Below the pieces are notes generated by a model. That model did no database searches and had not been told where the DNA came from. It saw nothing but the letters and a program-made list of their open reading frames with translations. Made by a program: the position numbers and the translations under genes. Below are positions 26,390 through 36,165 of a DNA stretch of 64,000 bases, piece by piece (position 1 is the first letter of the stretch; each line of letters begins with the position of its first letter). Origin of the DNA: an uncultured Alphaproteobacteria bacterium. GTDB lineage: Bacteria; Pseudomonadota; Alphaproteobacteria; Rhizobiales; Beijerinckiaceae. The stretch is taken from contig CALKHP010000034.1 in the NCBI GenBank assembly GCA_937988775.1, positions 1 to 64,000 on the forward strand, read 5' to 3'.

Positions 26390-27058
26390 CTATCCGGCGA
26401 TTTGATGTGTCAAATGCAGGCTATAGGCATCGAGTTGCGCCTTGCGTTCGGCTTCGGAGGCGCGCGATACACCATAGGCGATGAAGGGCTCGAGCACGGT
26501 CAGGCCGATATATTCGAAAACGCCGCGGTGGAGCGGGTGCAGCGTCTCCTGCATCGGTGCGTAAGCAAGCGGCCCGTCCTTCGTGTAGCGATCGCCGAGG
26601 CTGCCGGTCGTCACCGTCAGCATGCCGCGCTTGCCTCGGAAGCGTCCGGTCTCGAAGCGGCTGTCGCGATCATAGGCGAACCCCGCCGCGAGCACCTGGT
26701 CGATCCAGCCTTTCAAGATGGCCGGCGTGCCGAACCACCACATTGGGAAATTGAACATCAGCAGGTCGGCGCGCATCAGCTTTTGCTGCTCGCGCAAGAT
26801 CGTGGCGCTCGAACTGCCACCGGCTGTGGCGTTGCGCTGCTCGGCAAGATAGTCGAACGGCGCCGCGACCTGATGGGTGAAGTCGCCAGGTCCGCCGGCC
26901 GGCTGGAACCGATCCGCGTAAAGGTCGGAGACCTCGACGTCATGGCCGAGCGCGCCAAGCGTCTCGATGGCGGTATCCTTCAGCGCGCCCGAAAAGCTTG
27001 CTGGCTCCGGGTGGGCGAAAACGATGAGGACGTTCAGGGTGCTCTCCTGCCAGGGCAA
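26390..27058 (-). CDS. NAD(P)H dehydrogenase (quinone)/flavodoxin-like reductase
   Basis: A roughly 215-residue FMN-type flavoprotein of the NQO1/NQO2-MdaB group: NVLIVFAHPEP at the start, NFPMWWFGTPAILKGWIDQV for flavin binding, and a TVTTGSLGDRY loop. The family reduces quinones or similar acceptors by two electrons with NAD(P)H. No ATG lies near the expected N-terminus. TTG at 27058 is the first conventional start, but CTG at 27037 has CAGGAG six bases upstream and aligns with the usual MNVLI start. It is convergent with the Tim44-like gene and divergent from the 2-hydroxyacid dehydrogenase gene. Confidence 0.85.
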   Translation of the reverse strand: MPWQESTLNVLIVFAHPEPASFSGALKDTAIETLGALGHDVEVSDLYADRFQPAGGPGDFTHQVAAPFDYLAEQRNATAGGSSSATILREQQKLMRADLLMFNFPMWWFGTPAILKGWIDQVLAAGFAYDRDSRFETGRFRGKRGMLTVTTGSLGDRYTKDGPLAYAPMQETLHPLHRGVFEYIGLTVLEPFIAYGVSRASEAERKAQLDAYSLHLTHQIAG

Positions 27059-27307
27059 AATGATTCCGGCGCGACTCTAGCAGCATGTCCGTCGGCGGCG
27101 ACAGCATTTGGCAGGAGGGCCACGGCAAGGCTCGCGCCCTGGAACCGGAACGTCTGAAAATGCACGGGATTTTCTTGGCAGGCCACGAAGTTTCGACCTG
27201 CGGTCATTGGTAATTGAGAAAATACATGTTCGCCCGCCAGGGTCGCCATGTTGCGATGCCGGTTGCGGCCGGCTATCGCCACGGCTGGAATGGGAGGAAG
27301 CACCGCG

Positions 27308-28294
27308 ATGGCACCGACGATGGATTGGCTTGAGCGATGCCGCATCCTGGTGACGAACCCTGATGTGGGAGACCCGCTGACGCTGCTGCGCGCCAGCCTG
27401 CCGCATGCCGCGATCGCGATCGTCTCGCAGATGGATGAACTGGCTCCAGCCATCGCCAGCCACCGCCCGCACGTCGTTTTCTCGTTCAGGCTCGGCGCGA
27501 TGACACCCGCCAATTCCGGCGTGTTGTTTTCCTGTCCGGATACGGTCTGGTTCCACAATGGCGGCGCCGGCATCAATCATCTGCCGCCTTGGGATACGGC
27601 CAGGATTACGGTGACCAATAGTGGCGGCGTGCTCAGTGATTTCATGGCCGAGTATGTGCTCGGCGGCATCCTGTCGCTGAATTTCGGGCTGCCGCGTTAT
27701 CGCGTGAACCAGCAGAGCCGTATCTGGCGGCCGGAACCCTGGTCAGGCGTGCGCGGCAAGATGCTGTTGATCCTCGGCACCGGCAATATCGGCCAGCGTG
27801 TGGCCGTGCGCGCCAAGGTTTTCGGCATGCGGACGATCGGCTTCAACAGCAGCGGGCGGCCGGTTGCCGGGTTCGACCATATCGTTGGCCGTGCCGACCT
27901 GGCGGACGCGCTGGGAGAAGCGGATTTTGTCAGTGTTCATGTGCCCCTGACGCAGGCGACGACCGGCCTGCTCGACAAGAAGCTGCTCGCGGGCATGAAG
28001 CCGGGCGCGATCCTGATCAACAGTTCGCGCGGCGGCGTCGTGGATGAAGCAGCCGTGGCCGATCTTCTGCGCGCCGGCACGCTCAAGGCTGCCCTGTTCG
28101 ATGTGTTCCGCATCGAACCGTTGCCCTGCGACAGCCCGCTCTGGGACGTGCCCAACCTGTCCATCACGCCGCATAGTTCCGAACTCGTGGATGACTGGAA
28201 AGACCACATCGTGCGGTTTTTCTGCGATAATCTCGAACGCTTGCGCACCGGGAAGCCGCTGCTCAATGTCATGCAGCCTGACGGTAGCGCCTGA
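27308..28294 (+). CDS. D-isomer-specific 2-hydroxyacid dehydrogenase
   Basis: A 328-residue NAD(P)-dependent enzyme. The cofactor motif GTGNIG is followed by the catalytic set Arg (NSSRGGVVDE), Glu (FRIEPLP) and His (ITPHSSE), all in place. Such enzymes interconvert 2-oxo acids and D-2-hydroxy acids. ATG 27308 has GGAGG ten bases before it; in-frame ATGs at 27290 and 27320 cannot be excluded. It stands alone between a divergent flavoprotein gene and a convergent oxidoreductase gene 12 bases away. Confidence 0.87.
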   Translation: MAPTMDWLERCRILVTNPDVGDPLTLLRASLPHAAIAIVSQMDELAPAIASHRPHVVFSFRLGAMTPANSGVLFSCPDTVWFHNGGAGINHLPPWDTARITVTNSGGVLSDFMAEYVLGGILSLNFGLPRYRVNQQSRIWRPEPWSGVRGKMLLILGTGNIGQRVAVRAKVFGMRTIGFNSSGRPVAGFDHIVGRADLADALGEADFVSVHVPLTQATTGLLDKKLLAGMKPGAILINSSRGGVVDEAAVADLLRAGTLKAALFDVFRIEPLPCDSPLWDVPNLSITPHSSELVDDWKDHIVRFFCDNLERLRTGKPLLNVMQPDGSA

Positions 28295-28306
28295 AGCGGC
28301 CCGGCT

Positions 28307-29605
28307 TTAGCGGCGCAGCCGGTCGGCCAGCTTGTGGTAGCGCTGGATATACGGCACGAACCAGGAATTGCCGTTGTAAAATGGCATGCTCGGAAAGCGG
28401 CGTGCCTCGAAGGCATTCTCGGGCGAGGGCTGCCCGAGAATGCGTAGCGCCGCGTGATGACCGAGATAGGGCGCCAGCGCATTGCCGGAAAAGCAATAGG
28501 CGAGCGCGAAGTGTATGCCGTCCCTGTTGCCGATCTTGGGGAAGACGTCGAAGGTCGTCGCGCAGCGTCCGGTCCAGGCATGCGCGATCCTGGTGCCTTC
28601 GAGCTCCGGAAACACGCCGATCATTTCGTCGCGCAGCCGCATGCCGAGCACGTCCAGCTTGTTTTCGAGATCGGCGCCGGTCTGCCCGCCGAAGATCAGC
28701 CGCGTGCCGTCCGGCGACCAGCGCAGGTAGTTCGAATCCTTGCGGATATCGGTATAGGTGCGGTTGTGGGGCAGCAGCTTGCGCAGCGTCTCGGCCGGCA
28801 GCGGCTCCGTGGCGACCATGAAGCCGCGGATCGGGATCAACCGGCGCTTCAGCCACGGCATCGCGTCGCCGGAATAACCGTTGGTCGAAACCAGCACATC
28901 CCGGCAGCGCACGGCGCCGCGCGTGGTGGTGACCTCGAACCCGGCATCGACGTGGCGCAGGCCGAGCACGCTGGTGTTCGAGACGATGAGGGCGCCGCGC
29001 GCCCTGGCACGCTGCGCCATGGCATGGGCATAGAAGCCCGGATGGATGGCGGCCTGTTCGCGCAGCAGCACGCCGCCCACCACCTTCGTCGAGCGATATT
29101 CGCTGAGGCCGCCTTCCGGCAGCAGCTCGAATTTTTCATCCAGATGCTGGCGGCGCAGGGCGTAATCGGTCTTGAGGCGTTCGAAATCCGAGACATTCAT
29201 CGCCGCGATGAAACGCCCGTTCTCCTGCAGCTTGCAGTCGAGCCCCTCGGATTTCATCAGGTTGATGGCGAAATCGAAGCCGCGCCGCAGTTCAAGGAAA
29301 TAGGCGAGCGCGGTCGGCACGTCGAAGCGCTTCAGCAGGTCGGCAAGCGAATGCTTGAAATGGCGCCCGACAAAGCCGCCATTCCGGCTCGATGCGCCGA
29401 ATCCGGGCCATTGGCTCTCGATGACCACGACATCCCGGCCCGCGGCCGCGAGTGTTGCCGCGGCGGAACTGCCGGTGAGGCCCGCGCCGACCACCACGAC
29501 ATCGGCGCGCGCGGGCACGGCCTCCTCGCACGCGTCGCGCGGCACGCCCTCCCACCAGTAGGGCGTAGTCTTGAAATCGCTGGCCAGGCCTTGATGCATG
29601 CTCAT
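28307..29605 (-). CDS. FAD-dependent oxidoreductase (DAO family, gamma-glutamylputrescine oxidase-like)
   Basis: A 432-residue flavoenzyme. PYWWEG near residue 15 and VVVVGAGLTGSSAAATLA (about 36-53) with GFGASSRNGGF fit the PuuB/OrdL branch of the DAO family. The C-terminal half has the expected FAD contacts (YCFSGNALAPYLG). PuuB-type enzymes oxidise an amine to an aldehyde, and an aldehyde dehydrogenase gene lies 55 bases upstream on the same strand, so an amine-aldehyde-acid sequence is plausible. The actual amine is unknown. Confidence 0.87.
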   Translation of the reverse strand: MSMHQGLASDFKTTPYWWEGVPRDACEEAVPARADVVVVGAGLTGSSAAATLAAAGRDVVVIESQWPGFGASSRNGGFVGRHFKHSLADLLKRFDVPTALAYFLELRRGFDFAINLMKSEGLDCKLQENGRFIAAMNVSDFERLKTDYALRRQHLDEKFELLPEGGLSEYRSTKVVGGVLLREQAAIHPGFYAHAMAQRARARGALIVSNTSVLGLRHVDAGFEVTTTRGAVRCRDVLVSTNGYSGDAMPWLKRRLIPIRGFMVATEPLPAETLRKLLPHNRTYTDIRKDSNYLRWSPDGTRLIFGGQTGADLENKLDVLGMRLRDEMIGVFPELEGTRIAHAWTGRCATTFDVFPKIGNRDGIHFALAYCFSGNALAPYLGHHAALRILGQPSPENAFEARRFPSMPFYNGNSWFVPYIQRYHKLADRLRR

Positions 29606-29660
29606 CGCGTCTTATCGCCCCCAAATGCAGCCATTGCCGCCTCGTCTGAGCCGATTATCG

Positions 29661-31088
29661 TCATTGAACCACGGCCTTGCTGACCAGGAAGGCGCGGATA
29701 CCTTCATAGCCGCCCTCGCGACCGTAGCCGCTATCCTTGATGCCGCCGAAAGGCAGCTTCGGGCTGGAGACGATGAAGCTGTTCACGCCGATGACGCCGC
29801 ATTGCAGCGCCGAGACGATCCGCTCGCGCTTGTCCGCGTCCCTGGTGAAGAGATAGGCGGCAAGCCCGGCATCGTTGTCATTGGCGCGCGCGATCGCGTC
29901 GTCGACATCCGCGAACGGCGCAATGCTGGCGAGGGGGCCGAACGGTTCCTCGCGCATGAAGGGGTTGTCGCCTGCCACATCGGTCAGCACGGTCGGCCGA
30001 AAGAAGTATCCGCGCGCGCCGAGGCGCGTGCCGCCGGTGGCAACCCGCGCGCCATGCCGCACGGCCCGTTTCACCAGGTCGTCAATGGCGCTCAGGCGGC
30101 GGGCGTTGGCCAGGGGCCCCATTTGCGTCGAAGGCTCGAAGCCGTTGCCGAGCTTGAGGTGCTCGGCCGAGGCGACGAACGCATCGAGAAAAGCGCCGTG
30201 AATGGCTGCCTGCACGTAAAACCGCGTCGGAGAGGTGCAAATCTGGCCGGCATTGCGGAATTTCGCCGCCGCTGCCGCGTTGCCGGCCGCGACCGGGTCA
30301 GCGTCGGCGAGCACGATCACCGGCGCATGGCCGCCGAGTTCCATCGTCATCGGCTTCATCTTGTCGCCGGCGAGCACCGCCAGATGCTTCCCGATAGTGG
30401 TCGCGCCGGTAAACGTGATCTTGCGCACCACCGGCGAGGCGATCAGGTGGCGGGAAATCAGGTCGGGCGCCCCGAAGGCAAGCGACAGCACGCCTTGCGG
30501 CAAGCCGGCATCGATGAAGGCCTGCACCAGGGCGGCGGCGCAGGCGGGGGCGTCCTCCGACGCCTTGAGAATGCAGGGACACCCGGCGGCGAGCGCCATG
30601 CTCACCTTGCGGGCGGGCGAGAACACCGGAACGTTCCACGGCGTGATCGCCGCCACAACGCCGATTGGCTCCCAGCGCACGACGCCATGATCGCTGCCGC
30701 CTTGCGCGAACAATTCCTCGGCTGCTCCGGCATTCCAGGCAATCAGGTCGGCCGCCCGCAACACTTCGCCTTTCGAGTCCGCCAGGGGGCGCCCTTGCTC
30801 GCGCGTCATCATCGCCGCGATCGTATCGGCGCGCGCGCGCAGCAGCCGGGCGGCCTCGCGCAGAATTGCGCCGCGAGACGCAGGTGCTTGCGCGCGCCAA
30901 ACCGGCAAGGCCGTGGCAGCTGCGGCAAGCATGGCGTCCAGCTCGTGCGGCCCGGCATGCGGCAACTGGCCGATCACCTCTTCCGTTGCCGGATCGATGA
31001 CGTCCGATGTGCCGGAGCCTGTACGATGATGCCATTCGCCGGCAATACACAGGCCCAGTTGTGGATAGCGCGGCAGGTCGCTGGTCAT
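29661..31088 (-). CDS. NAD(P)-dependent aldehyde dehydrogenase (succinate-semialdehyde dehydrogenase-like)
   Basis: A 475-residue ALDH. Catalytic Cys284 sits in NAGQICTSPTRFYV, general base Glu250 in ELGGHAP, and the cofactor loop FTGATTIGKHLA at 226-237; WNVPVF around 151-156 is the usual Asn-containing oxyanion region. Length is typical of the class. It is upstream of, and probably co-transcribed with, the PuuB-like oxidase, and would oxidise the aldehyde produced there. Confidence 0.9.
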   Translation of the reverse strand: MTSDLPRYPQLGLCIAGEWHHRTGSGTSDVIDPATEEVIGQLPHAGPHELDAMLAAAATALPVWRAQAPASRGAILREAARLLRARADTIAAMMTREQGRPLADSKGEVLRAADLIAWNAGAAEELFAQGGSDHGVVRWEPIGVVAAITPWNVPVFSPARKVSMALAAGCPCILKASEDAPACAAALVQAFIDAGLPQGVLSLAFGAPDLISRHLIASPVVRKITFTGATTIGKHLAVLAGDKMKPMTMELGGHAPVIVLADADPVAAGNAAAAAKFRNAGQICTSPTRFYVQAAIHGAFLDAFVASAEHLKLGNGFEPSTQMGPLANARRLSAIDDLVKRAVRHGARVATGGTRLGARGYFFRPTVLTDVAGDNPFMREEPFGPLASIAPFADVDDAIARANDNDAGLAAYLFTRDADKRERIVSALQCGVIGVNSFIVSSPKLPFGGIKDSGYGREGGYEGIRAFLVSKAVVQ

Positions 31089-31473
31089 GCCCGTTCCTGA
31101 AGCTCCGGAGCTTTCGTGGGATCAGATTGCGACCGCGACTTTACGCTCTTCAGTAACAAAGAGGTCCGGCCAATCGAACGCGTTGGCGCCAGTTCAATCC
31201 GGCCGGACACCAGCGTCAACACGAGCTATTATTGCAAGGGCCGTACAAAATGTTATATGTCCGGGGCATGCCTATATGAGCGGTATCGAATATTCCGAAT
31301 ATCCCGGCATGTCGCGGGACAGAACTATCTGATCCGCCCTTGCACGATACTTCCATGCGGAACGGCGTATGATTTAAAGTCGATATGCTATTCAAATATA
31401 TCGGGTTGATCGAATCCCCTCGCTCTCGTTGACTAGGTTTAACGGAGCTTGCTCCGAAACAGAGAGGATTCGA
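31089..31473. other. Divergent intergenic region with palindromes
   Basis: This 385-base region separates the ALDH and hyuA-like starts. It holds a palindrome ATATTC-C-GAATAT at 31290-31302, AT-rich patches near 31245 and 31385, and a small hairpin (CGGAG-CTTG-CTCCG, 31443-31456) just before the hyuA ribosome site. No gene is recognised. Both promoters are expected here. Confidence 0.5.
31290..31302. promoter_or_regulatory. Candidate operator palindrome
   Basis: Perfect six-base inverted repeat ATATTC/GAATAT with a one-base spacer in the divergent region between the ALDH and hyuA-like genes. Position and symmetry suit a dimeric repressor; no regulator gene lies next to it. Confidence 0.35.
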
Positions 31474-33573
31474 ATGCGCCGCCAGTTGCGAATAGCGGTC
31501 GATATCGGCGGCACCTTTACCGACGGGATCGTGGAGGATGCTGGCACCGGCGGCATCTGGGTCGGCAAATGCCTGACCACGCCGGATGATCCGGGCCGCG
31601 GCGTTTCCACCGTCGTCGCGCAGATGCTGGCGCAGATCGGCGAGGGGGCGGCGGCCGAGGTCGTCGAAGTGGTGCATGCCACGACGCTGGTCACCAATAC
31701 CATCATCGAGCGGCGCGGCGCCCGCACCGGGCTGGTGCTGACCACCGGCACGCGCGACGTCTGCGATATCGCGCGCGAATTGCGCTATGACCTGTACGAT
31801 CTCGATCTGGAGCTGCCCGCGCCGCTGGTTCCTCACGAGCAACGCTTCGAGTTGAATGAGCGCGTCGGCGCCGACGGCGGCGTCGTGCAGCCGATCGATA
31901 CGGCGGAACTGGACCGTGTCATCGCGGCGATCAGGAGCCAAAAGCTCGATGCGGTCGCGATCTGCTTCCTGCATTCCTACCTCAGGCCGGAACACGAGCA
32001 ACAGGTCGCGGATGCCATCCGGGCGGTATTGCCGGACATGCTGGTCAGCGTGTCGGCGCAGATCGCCGCCGAGCCGCGTGAATACGAGCGCATGTCGACG
32101 GTTGCCGCCAATGCCTATGTGCAGCCGCTGATGGTGCGCTATCTCGAGGCGTTGGCCGGCCGACTGCGGGATGCGAATATTGGCGGCGTCCTGCGCATCA
32201 TGTTGTCGAGCGGGGGCTTCACCAGTGTGGAGGCGGCGGCGCAGAACCCGATCCAGCTGCTCGAATCCGGCCCGGCCGCCGGCGTGATCAGCGCCACCAA
32301 TACCGGCGCGGATGCCGGGTTGCGCAATGTGCTCGCCTTCGACATGGGCGGCACCACGGCCAAGGCCTGCGTCGTCCGCGATGGCGAGGCGCTGGTCAAA
32401 TACGGTTTCGAAACCGCGCGTGTGCGCCGCTTCAAGCGCGGCAGCGGCCTGCCGATCCTGATCCCGAGCATTGACCTGATCGAGATCGGCGCGGGCGGCG
32501 GCAGCATCGCGTCGATCAACCGCGTCGGCACGCTGGCTGTCGGTCCGGAGAGCTCGTCTTCGGTGCCGGGCCCGGCCTGCTACGGCCTTGGTGGCGAAGA
32601 TGCGACGGTCACCGATGCCGACCTGATGCTGGGTTATCTCAATCCGGATCGCTTCCTTGGCGGCGAGATGAAGCTGCACAAGGATCACGCCGAGCGTGCG
32701 CTGGCGCGTCTCGGCGACAAGCTCGGCAAGGCGGCGGCGGAAACCGCCTGGGGGATTTGCAGCGTCGTCAATGAGGCGATGGCGTCGGCGGCGCGGGTGC
32801 ACATCGCCGAGCACGGCCATGATCCGCGCAGTTTCAGCATGGTGGCGACCGGCGGGGCCGGTCCCGTGCATGCGGTGGATGTGGCGCGCCGCCTGCGCCT
32901 TGCCCGCGTGCTGTGCCCGATCGCGGTCGGCGCCGGGTCCTGCCTCGGCCTGCTCGCCTCGACCGCGCGCGTCGACCGGACCTGGGCGCATCGCTCGCTG
33001 CTCGCGGAAACCGACTGGGCCGAGGCGGCGGCCGCTCTCGGCCGGCTCCGCGAGGATGGGCTGGCGGAGCTTGCCGGCGGCGGCGCCGCCGAGAGCGATG
33101 TGGGATGGCTCGTCGGGGTCAACATGCGCTATCTGGGGCAGGGGCATGACGTCGAGGTGTCATTGCCATATGCCGCTTTCACCGGCGATGTCGCGAGCCT
33201 CGTCGAGCGAGAGTTCGTCGCGCGCTACAAGCATATTTACGGCCTGATCGTGCCCGATGCGCCGATCGAGATCGTGACCTGGCGGCTGACCGGCCGGCCG
33301 CCGCGCGACAGGCGCAGCTTCACCTGGGCCGAGGCGCGGGGCGGGGCCGGCAGCGCGCCGATCGCGCGCCGCCCGATCTACCTGCCGTTTTCGGGAGGCT
33401 TCGCCGAGGCGCCGGTCTATGACCGCTACGCACTTGCTCCCGGCACGCAGCTTGCCGGCCCGCTCATTCTCGAGGAGCGGGAATCGACCATCGTCGTCGC
33501 CCAACCGGCAGAGGTCTCGATCCTGCCGAACCTCACCGTCCAGATCGATTTGCAATCGAAGAGCAAGCAATGA
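31474..33573 (+). CDS. Hydantoinase/oxoprolinase family protein, subunit A (HyuA-like)
   Basis: A 699-residue protein with the two actin-like ATPase halves of the HyuA/OplA-N family. The phosphate loop is IAVDIGGTFTDGIV at the N-terminus and the second glycine motif is FDMGGTTAKAC near 290; GAGGGSIA and VATGGAGP follow in order. The family hydrolyses cyclic amides (hydantoins, 5-oxoproline, N-methylhydantoin) or carboxylates ketones, using ATP with its B subunit. The ATG at 31474 has GAGAGG upstream; the frame is open from 31429 without a better start. Its stop overlaps the start of the B subunit (ATGA). Confidence 0.9.
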   Translation: MRRQLRIAVDIGGTFTDGIVEDAGTGGIWVGKCLTTPDDPGRGVSTVVAQMLAQIGEGAAAEVVEVVHATTLVTNTIIERRGARTGLVLTTGTRDVCDIARELRYDLYDLDLELPAPLVPHEQRFELNERVGADGGVVQPIDTAELDRVIAAIRSQKLDAVAICFLHSYLRPEHEQQVADAIRAVLPDMLVSVSAQIAAEPREYERMSTVAANAYVQPLMVRYLEALAGRLRDANIGGVLRIMLSSGGFTSVEAAAQNPIQLLESGPAAGVISATNTGADAGLRNVLAFDMGGTTAKACVVRDGEALVKYGFETARVRRFKRGSGLPILIPSIDLIEIGAGGGSIASINRVGTLAVGPESSSSVPGPACYGLGGEDATVTDADLMLGYLNPDRFLGGEMKLHKDHAERALARLGDKLGKAAAETAWGICSVVNEAMASAARVHIAEHGHDPRSFSMVATGGAGPVHAVDVARRLRLARVLCPIAVGAGSCLGLLASTARVDRTWAHRSLLAETDWAEAAAALGRLREDGLAELAGGGAAESDVGWLVGVNMRYLGQGHDVEVSLPYAAFTGDVASLVEREFVARYKHIYGLIVPDAPIEIVTWRLTGRPPRDRRSFTWAEARGGAGSAPIARRPIYLPFSGGFAEAPVYDRYALAPGTQLAGPLILEERESTIVVAQPAEVSILPNLTVQIDLQSKSKQ

Positions 33574-35111
33574 GCCAGAAAATCGATCCATTCGCGCTCG
33601 AGATCATCTGGACGAGGCTGATCAGCATCGTCGATGAGGCCGCGACCACCTTCGTCCGCACAGCCTTCTCGAGCCTCGCGCGCGAAGCGAATGACTACGC
33701 CGTCGTCATCACGGATGCGGTCGGGCAGGCGGTTGCGCAATCCTCGGTCAGCATCCCGTCCTTCACCGGCACGGTGCCGGCGACGATCAGGTACTTCCTG
33801 AAGCGCTTCCCTGCCGAAACGCTGCAGGAAGGCGATGTGCTGATCACCAACGACCCGTGGATGGGCACCGGCCACGTTCACGACATCACCATTGCCACGC
33901 CGGTATTCTGGCGCGGCACGCTGGTCGCATTTGCCGGCATCACCAGTCATATGCCGGATATCGGCGGACGGCTGCGCAGTTCGGGTATCCGCGAGATCTA
34001 CGAGGAAGGCCTGCAGATCCCGATGCTGAAGCTGGTCGAGGCTGGCCGGACCAACAGCGTGATCGTCGATTTCATTGCCCAGAACGTGCGTGTTCCGGAA
34101 GCGACGATGGGCGATGTCTGGGGCGAGGTCGCCGCTTGCCACAAGGTTTCCGAGCGCCTGCACGAATTGCTTGATGAAACCGAAGTCGCCTTCCCCGATC
34201 TCAGCCGCGAAATTCGCGCGCGCTCCGAGGCGGCGATGCGCGAGGCGATCCGCCAGCTGCCGTCCGGCGAATATCGTTACGACATCGAGCATGATGGCTT
34301 CGAGGACAAAATCCTCATCCGCGCCTGCATCAAGGTGGCGGAGGAGTCGATGCATATCGACTTTACCGGCACGTCGCCGCAATTGCCGCGCGCCGTCAAT
34401 GTGGTGCCGAACTATACCTCGGCCTATACGATCTATGGCATCAAGGCGATGATCTGCCCGGACATCCCGAACAATCAGGGAAGCTCGGTGCCGGTCAGCA
34501 TCTTCGCGCCCGAAGGCTGTATCCTCAATCCGCGTTATCCGGCGCCAGGCGGCGCGCGCGGCATGATCGGGCATCTGTTGCCGGTCGCGGTGATGGGGGC
34601 GCTCAGCGCCGCCGCGCCGGATCGCGTCTGGGCACCGGGCTCGGGCAACTCCGCCCTCACCATCGCCGGGCAGCACCACGGGCGGCCCTATGCCGGGGTG
34701 TATTTCTGGAATGCCGGCCAGGGCGCGTCGCAGAAGCGGGATGGCCTGTCGGTCATCAGCTTCCCCTCCAACCTGTCGAATACCGCCATCGAGCAGATGG
34801 AGGCCTCCGTGCCGATCCGCGTGCGCCATCGCGAAATCCGGCGGGGCAGCGGCGGTGCCGGTGCACATCGTGGCGGCGACGGGCTGAAATTCGCGTTCCG
34901 CTTCATCGGCGACAGTCCGGCGGTGTGTTCCTTCATCATGACCCGCATGAAGATCGCCCCGCCCGGCCTGCAGGGCGGGGAGGCCGGCCTGCCGGGCCGC
35001 GTCACCATCGACGGCAAGACGACCAACATCGTCGAGCATATCGTCCTGCAACCGGGCAGCGAGGTGGTGATCGAGACGGCCGGCGGCGGCGGTTTTGGCG
35101 CACCCGCATGA
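33570..35111 (+). CDS. Hydantoinase/oxoprolinase family protein, subunit B (HyuB-like)
   Basis: A 513-residue HyuB-like protein with DPFALEIIWTRL at the N-terminus, NDPWMGTGHVHDI near 90, and PGGARG plus GGDGLKF in the C-terminal half, all typical of this family. It is a partner of the A subunit encoded just upstream (four-base overlap), the pair acting as one ATP-dependent enzyme. The downstream ornithine-cyclodeaminase-like gene starts 51 bases later. Confidence 0.9.
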   Translation: MSQKIDPFALEIIWTRLISIVDEAATTFVRTAFSSLAREANDYAVVITDAVGQAVAQSSVSIPSFTGTVPATIRYFLKRFPAETLQEGDVLITNDPWMGTGHVHDITIATPVFWRGTLVAFAGITSHMPDIGGRLRSSGIREIYEEGLQIPMLKLVEAGRTNSVIVDFIAQNVRVPEATMGDVWGEVAACHKVSERLHELLDETEVAFPDLSREIRARSEAAMREAIRQLPSGEYRYDIEHDGFEDKILIRACIKVAEESMHIDFTGTSPQLPRAVNVVPNYTSAYTIYGIKAMICPDIPNNQGSSVPVSIFAPEGCILNPRYPAPGGARGMIGHLLPVAVMGALSAAAPDRVWAPGSGNSALTIAGQHHGRPYAGVYFWNAGQGASQKRDGLSVISFPSNLSNTAIEQMEASVPIRVRHREIRRGSGGAGAHRGGDGLKFAFRFIGDSPAVCSFIMTRMKIAPPGLQGGEAGLPGRVTIDGKTTNIVEHIVLQPGSEVVIETAGGGGFGAPA

Positions 35112-35162
35112 TGCGCCAGCCGCCACGCCGCGCAATCGCAACAATCCGGGCAGGGGAAGCCG

Positions 35163-36137
35163 ATGAATAGCAGCATCGTGCTGATCACTGAGGCTCAGGT
35201 GACGGAGATGGTCGGCATGGCTGAATCCATTGCCGCCGTGCAACGTGGATTGGAGAGCGAAGCGGCGGGTCTTGCCCGCGCCGAGCCCAAGATCGTCATG
35301 CCGAACGGCAATGGCACGAGCGCGCTGCACATACTTGGCGCCGCCGTCGTCGGGCTGGGCATTGCCGGAGTGAAATGCTTTGTGCAGTCTCCTTCCGGCG
35401 GCAGGCCGCTGCTCAGCGTGTTCGATGTCGCCGACAGCCGGCCGTTGGCGGTGATAGAAGCCTCGGCCCTCAGCAACCTGCGTACGGGGGCGCTTGCCGG
35501 CATTGCCACGCGTTGCCTGGCGGCCGACGGTGCCGACGAGCTGGCGGTGATCGGCAGCGGCAAGCAGGCCTGGACCCAGGTCGCCGCCGTGGTGGCGACG
35601 CGTCATCTCAAGCGCATCCGCGTCTGGAGTCCGACGCGGGCGCGCTGCGAAGCTTTCGCCGGCAAGATCGCGGCCACTCATGGCATCGAAACCGTGGCGG
35701 CGGCTTCGCCGCGCGAGGCGTTGGCTGGCGCATTGATCGTCACGCTGGCCGCGCGTGTCGACGCGCCGCTCATTACGCCGGATATGCTGGCGCGCGGCGC
35801 GCATATCAACGCGATCGGCATCACCGTGCCGGGACGTTCCGAGCTGCCGGCGGGCATCTTTCCGCGCTGTGCCGCGATTTGTGTGGATTCGCTCGCCACC
35901 GTGCAGGCTTCTTCCGATGAGTTCCGGAGCTACTTCAAGACCCAGGATCATTGGCGTGAAGTGCGCCCGCTTGCCGCTCTCGCAGCGTCCGCGAGCGTGC
36001 GGCCGGAGGGCGCCGACCTGACCCTCTACAAGGGCATGGGCAGCGCGGTGGCGGACCTGGCCATGGCTGCGGCAATCCTGTTGCGCGCGCGCGCGGATGG
36101 GCTCGATATCGCCCTGCCGGCTGCCCTGGAGCAATGA
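35163..36137 (+). CDS. Ornithine cyclodeaminase/mu-crystallin family protein
   Basis: A 324-residue protein with the NAD(P)-binding motif GSGKQA at 131-136, conserved Lys71 in GVKCFV and Arg107 in LSNLRTGA (both substrate-contacting positions in the family), and a YKGMGSAVAD end. Members include ornithine cyclodeaminase, ketimine reductases and dehydrogenases of imino acids. In this operon it could reduce or form a cyclic imine/amino acid linked to the HyuAB substrate. It converges on the Ldh-type gene with 28 bases between. Confidence 0.87.
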   Translation: MNSSIVLITEAQVTEMVGMAESIAAVQRGLESEAAGLARAEPKIVMPNGNGTSALHILGAAVVGLGIAGVKCFVQSPSGGRPLLSVFDVADSRPLAVIEASALSNLRTGALAGIATRCLAADGADELAVIGSGKQAWTQVAAVVATRHLKRIRVWSPTRARCEAFAGKIAATHGIETVAAASPREALAGALIVTLAARVDAPLITPDMLARGAHINAIGITVPGRSELPAGIFPRCAAICVDSLATVQASSDEFRSYFKTQDHWREVRPLAALAASASVRPEGADLTLYKGMGSAVADLAMAAAILLRARADGLDIALPAALEQ

Positions 36138-36165
36138 TCGCAGCACTTGGGCAGGCGCATCTGCT

